Positions 1 through 5,299 of a stretch of 10,072 nt of DNA are shown here, in pieces. The notes beneath the pieces are model-generated. The model saw only the letters and a program-made list of their open reading frames with translations, was not told where the DNA came from and did no database searches. Source of the stretch: Sinorhizobium sp. (GTDB lineage Bacteria; Pseudomonadota; Alphaproteobacteria; Rhizobiales; Rhizobiaceae). Each line of letters opens with the position of its first letter. Positions within the stretch are counted from its first letter, which is position 1. Position numbers and translations under genes: made by a program. The stretch lies in the NCBI GenBank assembly GCA_031178305.1, contig JAPSJG010000105.1:1-10072 (forward strand). The letters run 5' to 3'.

Positions 1-713
1 ATGAAACCGTGAACATTGATGCTCGTCTTCAGCTTGGACGGGTCCTGGCCCGTGCGGCGGGCAGCCTCGCGGTAGAGATCGAAGAGCGGTGCGAAGCGCC
101 GCGGTTCGCCGCCAATGATTGCAAGCGCCATCGGTAAGCCCAATGCACCGGCACGCGCGACCGACTGCGGCGTGCCACCGACGGCGATCCATAGCGGCAG
201 CGGGTTCTGCAGCGGCCGTGGATAGACGCCGCGATCGTTGATCGCCGGCCGCATCTCGCCCGCCCAGGTGACCTTCTCGCTTTCTCGGATCGCTAGCAAC
301 AGTTCCAGCTTCTCGGTGAACAGCCGGTCATAGTCGTCCAGCGACTGGCCGAAGAGCGGGAACGATTCGATGAAGGAGCCGCGCCCGGCCATGATCTCGG
401 CCCGGCCGTTCGAGAGAAGATCGAGCGTTGCGAACTGCTGGAAGACGCGCACCGGATCGTCGGAACTCAGCACCGTCACTGCGCTCGTCAGGCGGATGCG
501 GCTGGTGCGCGCCGCCGCTGCCGCAAGCACGACTGCCGGCGCGGACACCGCGTAGTCAGGACGGTGATGTTCTCCGAGACCGAAGACATCTAGCCCGACC
601 TGGTCGGCAAGCTCGATCTCCTCGATGAGATCGACAAGCCGGCGACGCCCCTCGCCGCCCTTGTCGGTCGCGGTGGGATCGACGTCCGCGAATGTATAAA
701 GCCCGAGTTCCAT
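1..713 (-). CDS. LLM-class flavin-dependent oxidoreductase (luciferase-like monooxygenase), C-terminus cut by window edge
   Basis: The minus strand is open from ATG at 713 to the left edge, giving 237 residues and no stop. The protein begins MELGLYTFADVDP and has luciferase-like TIM-barrel features: GLGEHHRPDY at residues 45-54, an Ala-rich helix followed by RIRLTSAVTVLSSDDPVRV (73-90), the TLDLLSNGRAEIMAGRGSF block (97-114), and PLWIAVGGTPQSVARAG (173-189). These fit the bacterial luciferase/alkanal monooxygenase superfamily, which uses reduced FMN and O2. The substrate cannot be told from sequence. The start is supported by AGGAT about seven bases upstream. Family members are usually about 330-350 residues, so roughly 100 are missing. 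The gene runs in the same direction as glpK but is separated from it by 258 bases with a palindromic repeat, so co-transcription is doubtful. Confidence 0.88.
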   Translation of the reverse strand, partial: MELGLYTFADVDPTATDKGGEGRRRLVDLIEEIELADQVGLDVFGLGEHHRPDYAVSAPAVVLAAAAARTSRIRLTSAVTVLSSDDPVRVFQQFATLDLLSNGRAEIMAGRGSFIESFPLFGQSLDDYDRLFTEKLELLLAIRESEKVTWAGEMRPAINDRGVYPRPLQNPLPLWIAVGGTPQSVARAGALGLPMALAIIGGEPRRFAPLFDLYREAARRTGQDPSKLKTSINVHGF

Positions 714-837
714 GGCGATATCCTGTTTGCTGTTCGCGATGAAATAGTCGCTTCGCAATCTGGCCGCAAAGGGATGTGACAGGAAACAGACTGTTTCGCG
801 AACGCGTCTCCGGCCGCCCATCCTCCGGCCCGTCCGT

Positions 838-957
838 CTCCGCAGCAACTGCGGAGGGTGGACCGGCCACCTTCTCCCCGCAAGCGGGGCGAAGGGGACT
901 CCGCGGCACGCTCAGTCCCTCTCCCCATCTACGGCGGATTTGACGAAGTGAAGGGGG
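838..957. repeat. Palindromic intergenic repeat, copy 1 (double hairpin plus degenerate third arm)
   Basis: Hairpin one pairs CTCCGCAG (838-845) with CTGCGGAG (849-856) around a CAA loop. Hairpin two pairs CCTTC-t-CCCCG (870-880) with CGGGG-c-GAAGG (885-895) around CAAG, with one internal mismatch. A third, unpaired-looking CCCTCTCCCC lies at 917-926, and a degenerate partner (GAAGTGAAGGGGG) ends near 957. The CTCTCCCCG/CGGGGAGAG theme recurs at 5199-5256 and 7652-7730. Such C/G-arm palindromes are common between genes in Sinorhizobium and relatives (RIME-like elements), though I cannot name the exact family. It fills most of the gap between the glpK stop and the flavin-oxidoreductase start and could fold in the glpK 3' untranslated RNA. 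No U-tract follows it on the minus strand, so a classical terminator is not shown. Confidence 0.7.
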
Positions 958-971
958 CTCGCTCGCACCCT

Positions 972-2465
972 CTACGCCGCCATCAGCGTCCGCTTCACCG
1001 CACTGCGCCAACCCTTCAGCTTCCCTTTACGGGTCGGCCCGTCCATCTGCGGCTCGAAGCGCCGGTCGCGCGCCCAGGACTTGGCGAACTCATGCTTGTC
1101 CGGCCAGACGCCGGCGCGGCTGCCGGCGAGCCAGGCAACGCCGAGCGCTGTCGTCTCCAGAATGACCGGCCGGTCAACCGGGGCATCGAGAAGGTCGGAC
1201 AATCTCTGCATCGTCCAGTCGGAAGCGACCATGCCGCCGTCGACGCGCAGCACCGTTTCCTTGCCCTCCCTCCGCCAGTCCCGGTGCATCGCATCGAGCA
1301 GGTCGCGCGTCTGATAGCAAACGGATTCGAGCGCCGCACGGGCGAACTCGGCGGGTCCGGTGTTACGTGTCATTCCATAGATCGCCCCGCGCGCGTCCGG
1401 ATCCCAGTGCGGCGCGCCGAGGCCGGTGAAGGCCGGAACGAGGTAGACCTCTTGTGAGGGGTCGGCGTTTTCGGCAAGCGTGCCTGTATCCGGCGCTGCC
1501 TTGATGACCTTGAGTCCGTCGCGCAGCCATTGGACTGCAGCGCCCGCAACGAAGATCGAGCCTTCGAGCGCGTAAGTTGTCTCGCCATTCAGACGATAGG
1601 CGATGGTGGTGAGAAGGCGATTTTTCGACCGGACGATGTCCTTGCCGGTATTGAGCAGCGCGAAGCAGCCGGTGCCGTAGGTCGATTTCAGCATGCCCGG
1701 CTCGAAGCAGGCCTGGCCGATCGTTGCCGCCTGCTGGTCGCCGGCAACGCCGAGGATCGGGATCGCGGCACCGAAGAGCGACGGCTCGGTGGCGCCGAAA
1801 TCGGCAGCGCAATCCTTCACTTCCGGCAGCATCGCCCGCGGAATTCGCAGAATGTCCAGAAGCTCGTCGTCCCAGGCATTGTCGACGATATTGTAGATCA
1901 GCGTGCGGGAGGCATTGGTGGCATCTGTGGCGAAGGACTCGCCGCCGGTCAGCCGCCAGATGAGGAAGGTATCGATGGTGCCGAAGCAGAGCTCGCCCTG
2001 CACCGCGCGCGCCTGCGCGCCCTTCACATTGGAGAGGAGCCAGTTGAGCTTGGTGCCGGAGAAATAGGGGTCGAGCAGCAGGCCGGTCTTTTTGGCGAAA
2101 GTCTTTTCCAGGCCCTTCTTCTTGAGCTTGTCGCAGAAGGCAGCCGTGCGGCGGTCCTGCCAGACGATCGCATTGTGGATCGGCTTGCCCGTTTCGCGAT
2201 CCCAAACCACGACCGTCTCGCGCTGGTTGGTGATGCCGATGGCAGCGACGTCGCTCGCGGCAATGCCGGCCTTCTCCATAGCCTGCGTGACGGTAAGAAC
2301 CACCGTCTGCCAGATCTCCTCCGGGTCGTGCTCCACCCAGCCGGACTTCGGGAAGTGCTGCTTGAATTCCTTCTGACCGACGCCAACGACCTTTTGCCGC
2401 TCATCGAAAACGATCGCCCTGGTGGACGTCGTACCTTGATCGATCGCGAGAATATATCCGCTCAT
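972..2465 (-). CDS. glpK: Glycerol kinase
   Basis: GlpK phosphorylates glycerol with ATP to sn-glycerol 3-phosphate in the cytoplasm. The 497-residue product is close to the E. coli length (502). It is an FGGY-family kinase: phosphate-binding IDQGTTSTR (8-16); glycerol-contact residues R82-E83 in NQRET, Y134 in DPYFSGTK and D243 in GVAGDQQAA, aligning with E. coli R83, E84, Y135 and D245; FGGY signature one around 134-146 and signature two around 360-380. I chose the ATG at 2465 over an in-frame start at 2513 because it has a strong GAGGAGG just upstream and removes 16 residues that do not resemble the family. The Gly-rich loop that binds fructose-1,6-bisphosphate in E. coli is not recognisable (EPSLFGAAIPI instead), so that allosteric control is probably absent. 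No glpF or glpD is nearby. It diverges from bdhA. Confidence 0.97.
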   Translation of the reverse strand: MSGYILAIDQGTTSTRAIVFDERQKVVGVGQKEFKQHFPKSGWVEHDPEEIWQTVVLTVTQAMEKAGIAASDVAAIGITNQRETVVVWDRETGKPIHNAIVWQDRRTAAFCDKLKKKGLEKTFAKKTGLLLDPYFSGTKLNWLLSNVKGAQARAVQGELCFGTIDTFLIWRLTGGESFATDATNASRTLIYNIVDNAWDDELLDILRIPRAMLPEVKDCAADFGATEPSLFGAAIPILGVAGDQQAATIGQACFEPGMLKSTYGTGCFALLNTGKDIVRSKNRLLTTIAYRLNGETTYALEGSIFVAGAAVQWLRDGLKVIKAAPDTGTLAENADPSQEVYLVPAFTGLGAPHWDPDARGAIYGMTRNTGPAEFARAALESVCYQTRDLLDAMHRDWRREGKETVLRVDGGMVASDWTMQRLSDLLDAPVDRPVILETTALGVAWLAGSRAGVWPDKHEFAKSWARDRRFEPQMDGPTRKGKLKGWRSAVKRTLMAA

Positions 2466-2514
2466 ATGCCCTCCTCGGCACGCGACTTCAAGAAATTGGC
2501 CTGCAGCGACCATT

Positions 2515-2604
2515 GCGCGTCTGAAAAGACGCGCGGCGCTGTAGCACTTTGAATTGCTGCATGTTTTTATCCCTAAATCGGCTGCGATTTAAGGAAACAC
2601 GCAG
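2515..2604. repeat. Two-hairpin rhizobial intergenic element upstream of glpK
   Basis: The first hairpin is perfect: GCGCGTCT (2515-2522) pairs with AGACGCGC (2527-2534) across a GAAA loop, a GNRA-type tetraloop when read as plus-strand RNA. The second is long. Outer arms CTGCATGTTT (2557-2566) and AAACACGCAG (2595-2604) pair at nine of ten positions. Inner arms TAAATCG (2574-2580) and CGATTTA (2585-2591) pair perfectly around GCTG. The spacer GCGCTGTAGCACTTTGAATT and the whole arrangement match my memory of a sequence found between many genes in Sinorhizobium and related rhizobia, so I call it a dispersed repeat, not a glpK-specific switch. It lies 50-140 bases upstream of the glpK start and could act in its leader or as a transcription boundary. 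Confidence 0.65.
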
Positions 2605-2654
2605 TAGGACGCGAGCGGAAATCCGCCCCCTCTTTGCTCATCCTGCGCTTTTCG

Positions 2655-2745
2655 CCCTTCCTCAAAGACGACCTTCGAAAGAGTTCAATAGGATGGGAAA
2701 ACGAATGTCAAACGAAAACAAAACGCAACTACGTCCCTTCCTCAA
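2655..2745. repeat. Direct repeat CCCTTCCTCAA, two copies 80 bases apart
   Basis: An identical 11-mer, CCCTTCCTCAA, occurs at 2655-2665 and 2735-2745, starts 80 bases apart. Both copies are followed within 15 bases by a CTTCGA motif (ACCTTCGAAAG and GCTTCGACTC). The second copy sits 140-150 bases before the bdhA start codon. It could be a pair of protein-binding sites or a relic of a small duplication. No function is established. Confidence 0.4.
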
Positions 2746-2822
2746 GCGGGGCTTCGACTCTTCGTCGACAGCCCGAAAAACACAATTGTCACCGCCGCGC
2801 TTTTGCGCGTAGGCTGAAGATC

Positions 2823-2843
2823 TTGCGTCGCAAACGAGCGACG
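2823..2843. promoter_or_regulatory. Nested palindromes in the bdhA leader (candidate operator or RNA hairpin)
   Basis: TTGCGTCGCAA (2823-2833) is a perfect odd palindrome (five-base arms around T). Overlapping it, CGTCGC (2826-2831) pairs with GCGACG (2838-2843) across a six-base loop. The two structures are mutually exclusive in RNA. They lie 42-62 bases before the bdhA ATG, a typical place for an operator or for leader-RNA folding. No regulator is identified. Confidence 0.25.
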
Positions 2844-2884
2844 AGACGAGAGTGCCAATCGCGACGCCAAGGGAGAAATCGAGA

Positions 2885-3661
2885 ATGACGAGAACAGCGG
2901 TCATAACGGGTTCGACGAGCGGCATCGGCCTGGCGATCGCCAAGGCTTTCGCCAAGACCGGCGCCAATATCGTCTTGAACGGCTTTGGCAAGCCCGACGA
3001 GATCAGGTCAGTCACGGACGAGGTCGCGGGCCTGACCTCGGGCGCCGTGCTCCACCACCCGGCCGACATGACGAGACCCGACGAGATCGCCGACTTGATG
3101 GCGACCGCCGCTTCGCGCTTCGGCGGCACCGACATCCTCGTCAACAATGCCGGCGTGCAGTTCGTCGAAAAGATCGAGGACTTCCCGGTCGAAGATTGGG
3201 ACCGGATCATCGCTATCAATCTCTCATCGTCCTTCCACACCATCCGCGCCGCGGTTCCCGCGATGAAGCGGAAAGGCTGGGGCCGCATCATCAACATCGC
3301 CTCGGCCCACGGGCTCGTCGCCTCGCCCTTCAAGTCCGCCTATGTCGCCGCCAAGCATGGTATCATGGGGTTGACCAAGACCGTCGCGCTCGAAGTGGCG
3401 GAGAACGGCATCACCGTCAATTCGATCTGCCCCGGCTACGTGCTGACACCGCTCGTCGAGAAGCAGATCCCGGATCAGGCGCGGACGCGCGGTATTACCG
3501 AGGAACAGGTGATCAACGAGGTAATGCTCAAAGGCCAGCCGACGAAGAAGTTCATCACCGTCGAGCAGGTGGCCTCGCTCGCGCTCTATATAGCCAGCGA
3601 CGACGCCGCCCAGATCACCGGCACCCATGTTTCGATCGATGGCGGCTGGACGGCCCAATAG
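2885..3661 (+). CDS. bdhA: D-3-hydroxybutyrate dehydrogenase
   Basis: BdhA oxidises D-3-hydroxybutyrate to acetoacetate with NAD+ in the cytoplasm, a step in polyhydroxybutyrate breakdown. The 258-residue product is a classical short-chain dehydrogenase. It has a TGSTSGIG cofactor loop (8-15), NNAG (87-90), N112, S140, Y153 and K157 as the catalytic tetrad, and CPGYVLTPL (182-190). Substrate-site residues known from Pseudomonas hydroxybutyrate dehydrogenase also align with a constant offset of two (Q92, H142, K150, Q194). Where that enzyme has W187, this one has Y185. I chose ATG 2885 over an in-frame ATG at 2852 because AAGGGAG precedes it by nine bases and TAVITGSTSGIG then begins at the usual place. 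It is first in an operon: xdhA follows after 14 bases. Confidence 0.97.
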   Translation: MTRTAVITGSTSGIGLAIAKAFAKTGANIVLNGFGKPDEIRSVTDEVAGLTSGAVLHHPADMTRPDEIADLMATAASRFGGTDILVNNAGVQFVEKIEDFPVEDWDRIIAINLSSSFHTIRAAVPAMKRKGWGRIINIASAHGLVASPFKSAYVAAKHGIMGLTKTVALEVAENGITVNSICPGYVLTPLVEKQIPDQARTRGITEEQVINEVMLKGQPTKKFITVEQVASLALYIASDDAAQITGTHVSIDGGWTAQ

Positions 3662-3675
3662 ACGAGAGAAGTCCT

Positions 3676-5166
3676 ATGGCAAGGGCACCCGGCAGCATCC
3701 GCTTCATCCTGAACGACACGGAGGTCGCCCTTTCGGAGGTCGCACCGACCGCAACGCTGCTTGACTACCTGAGACTTGAACGCCGGCTGACCGGCACGAA
3801 GGAGGGCTGCGCCGAGGGCGATTGCGGCGCGTGCACCGTGCTCGTCGGCCGCCTTGCCGACAAAGGCGGAGGCGGTGAGAGGCTCGTCTATGAGACGCTC
3901 AACGCCTGCATCCGCTTTGTCGGCTCCTTGAACGCGACCCATGTGGTGACGGTTGAGCATCTCGCGGCGAAGGATGGCACGCTGCACCCGGTGCAGCAGG
4001 CGATGGTCGACTTCCACGGGTCGCAATGCGGCTTCTGCACTCCCGGCATCGTCATGTCGCTCTATGGGCTGTGGCTGACGGACGAAAATCCGAGCCGCGC
4101 CGCGATCGAGAAGGCGCTGCAGGGCAATCTCTGTCGCTGCACCGGCTACGAGCCGATCGTGCGCGCAGCCGAGGCCGCCGCCGGCGCGCGGCACGCGGCG
4201 GCTATCGATCCGATCGCCAGAACGCGGGAGGCGGTGACGGCAAGGCTGAAGGCTCTCCGGGCGACGGAGACTATCACCATCCGCAAGGGCGAGGATTGTC
4301 TCATCGTGCCGGCGGACGCGGCCGGCCTCGCGACGGTGCTCACCGAGCACCCGACCGCAACCATCGTCGCCGGCTCGACCGATGTCGGGCTTTGGGTGAC
4401 GAAACAGCTGCGGCCTATCAATCCCGTCGTCTTCATCAATGCCATTGCCGAGCTGCAGCGGATCGAGCGCGCGGATGCCGGGCTGACGATTGGCGCCGGC
4501 GTCGGCTATAGCGAAGCCTATGAGGCCCTCAAATCCGCCTACCCGACCTTCGGCCGCCTTCTCGATCGTATCGGCGGCGAGCAGATCCGCAATATGGGCA
4601 CGATCGGCGGCAACATCGCCAACGGTTCGCCAATAGGCGACAGCCCGCCACCGCTGATCGCCCTCGGCGCGACGCTCACGCTGCGCTCGAAAGCCGGCAC
4701 GCGCACGCTGCCGCTCGAGGATTTCTTCCTCGCCTATGGCAAGCAGGACCGGAAGTCCGGAGAATTCGTCGAAACCATCTTCGTTCCGGCGCTGCCGGCG
4801 GGTGATCTTTTCGCCGCCTACAAGATTTCGAAGCGCCGCGACGAGGATATCTCCGCCCTCCTCGGCGCCTTTCGCATCTCGCTCGACGAAGCGAACCGCA
4901 TAACCGCAGCCCGTATCGCCTATGGCGGCATGGCAGCAACGCCGAAGCGGGCAAAGGCGGTGGAGGCCGCGCTGGTCGGCCAGCCCTGGACGGAGGAGAC
5001 GATCCGTGCGGTGCAGCCAGCCTTCGAGACGGATTATCAGCCCCTTACCGACTGGCGGGCCACCGGCGCCTATCGCATGCTTGCGGCGAAGAACCTGCTG
5101 ATGCGCCTCTTCCTGGAGAGCGCCGGCGAGACGGCTGAGCTTCGGCGTTTCGAGGAGGTGGCATGA
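3676..5166 (+). CDS. xdhA: Xanthine dehydrogenase small subunit (2Fe-2S and FAD domains)
   Basis: XdhA carries electrons from the molybdenum subunit through two 2Fe-2S clusters to FAD and NAD+. The 496-residue protein has a ferredoxin-like domain with C45, C50, C53 and C78 (CAEGDCGAC ... NAC), then a helical second cluster domain with C118, C121, C153 and C155 (QCGFC ... LCRC). The FAD domain starts near residue 200, with VAGSTDVGLWV (231-241) and RNMGTIGGNIANGSPIGDS (305-323). A CO-dehydrogenase-flavoprotein-like C-terminal domain follows from about 385. All eight cluster cysteines are present. The reading frame is open far upstream, but ATG 3676 fits the family N-terminus and starts 14 bases after the bdhA stop, with a modest GAGAGAAG before it. 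In S. meliloti the gene in this position is called xdhA2. Confidence 0.96.
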   Translation: MARAPGSIRFILNDTEVALSEVAPTATLLDYLRLERRLTGTKEGCAEGDCGACTVLVGRLADKGGGGERLVYETLNACIRFVGSLNATHVVTVEHLAAKDGTLHPVQQAMVDFHGSQCGFCTPGIVMSLYGLWLTDENPSRAAIEKALQGNLCRCTGYEPIVRAAEAAAGARHAAAIDPIARTREAVTARLKALRATETITIRKGEDCLIVPADAAGLATVLTEHPTATIVAGSTDVGLWVTKQLRPINPVVFINAIAELQRIERADAGLTIGAGVGYSEAYEALKSAYPTFGRLLDRIGGEQIRNMGTIGGNIANGSPIGDSPPPLIALGATLTLRSKAGTRTLPLEDFFLAYGKQDRKSGEFVETIFVPALPAGDLFAAYKISKRRDEDISALLGAFRISLDEANRITAARIAYGGMAATPKRAKAVEAALVGQPWTEETIRAVQPAFETDYQPLTDWRATGAYRMLAAKNLLMRLFLESAGETAELRRFEEVA

Positions 5167-5294
5167 AGGCCGACTTCGAGAATTATGGTCTGCGATTGCC
5201 CCTCTCCTCGGGTTTAACCCGAGGACTAACCCTCTCCCCGCAGGCGGAGAGAGGGGCCCAGCGCGGCGCTGTGCATTTTCTTCGAAAGGAATGA
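5163..5294 (+). CDS. Mini-ORF bridging xdhA and xdhB (43 codons, probably created by repeat insertion)
   Basis: An ATG at 5163 overlaps the xdhA stop as ATGA and has AGGAGG (5153-5158) four bases upstream, a stronger signal than that of xdhA or xdhB. The frame runs through the palindromic repeat and stops at 5292-5294, five bases before the xdhB start. The product starts MKADFENYGLR and then becomes repeat-derived (LPLSSGLTRGLTLSPQAERG). No domain is recognisable. The first residues loosely resemble the xdhB start MDKSTFED. The likely reading is that this was once the coupled xdhB start and the repeat pushed the gene downstream. It may still be translated and hand ribosomes on to xdhB. A functional peptide is not claimed. 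Confidence 0.3.
   Translation: MKADFENYGLRLPLSSGLTRGLTLSPQAERGAQRGAVHFLRKE
5199..5256. repeat. Palindromic intergenic repeat, copy 2, inside the operon between xdhA and xdhB
   Basis: Hairpin one is perfect: CCTCGGGT (5206-5213) and ACCCGAGG (5217-5224) around TTA. Hairpin two pairs CCCTCTCCCCG (5230-5240) with CGGAGAGAGGG (5245-5255) around CAGG, ten of eleven positions. The same double-hairpin design with CTCTCCCCG arms appears at 838-957 and 7652-7730. Its position within a polycistronic message means both stems should form in the mRNA, where they could block 3'-to-5' exonucleases or attenuate xdhB. No T-run follows, so it is unlikely to be a strong terminator. Confidence 0.75.
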
Positions 5295-5299
5295 ACGGA

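Larger units (their letters stand above)
2466..2884. promoter_or_regulatory. Divergent intergenic region between glpK and bdhA
   Basis: These 419 bases contain no convincing gene. They must hold the promoters of glpK (leftward) and bdhA (rightward). The glpK half is a two-hairpin element (2515-2604). The bdhA half is more AT-rich than the flanking genes and has a direct repeat (2655-2665 and 2735-2745), a CGCGC-TTTT-GCGCG hairpin (2796-2809) and nested palindromes (2823-2843). I see no clean sigma70 -35/-10 pair. As I recall for S. meliloti bdhA, two transcript starts were mapped about 46-47 and 148 bases before the start codon, without recognisable promoter consensus. By distance alone these would fall near 2838 and 2737 here, assuming no indels between the species. 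Confidence 0.6.

Noticed and set aside
1530..2552. Plus-strand open frame of 340 codons antisense to glpK
   Set aside because: glpK is unmistakable on the other strand, and the antisense translation shows no family features.
2692..2812. Small frame MGKRMSNENKTQL... (39 residues) upstream of bdhA
   Set aside because: It has no convincing ribosome site at good spacing and no recognisable features, and it lies in the promoter/leader region. Comparative data would be needed to support it.
2812..2826. Sigma54-like site GG...GC before bdhA (GGCTG ... CTTGC)
   Set aside because: The spacing between GG and GC is eleven bases instead of ten, and the -24 half lacks TGGCA. As I recall, no sigma54-dependent transcript was detected for S. 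meliloti bdhA.
3196..3675. Long upstream extension of the xdhA frame into bdhA
   Set aside because: The upstream part is an out-of-frame shadow of bdhA. The family N-terminus and the operon spacing place the start at 3676.
5199..5256. Repeat between xdhA and xdhB as an intrinsic terminator
   Set aside because: There is no T-run after either stem, and the repeat sits inside an operon whose last gene is intact.
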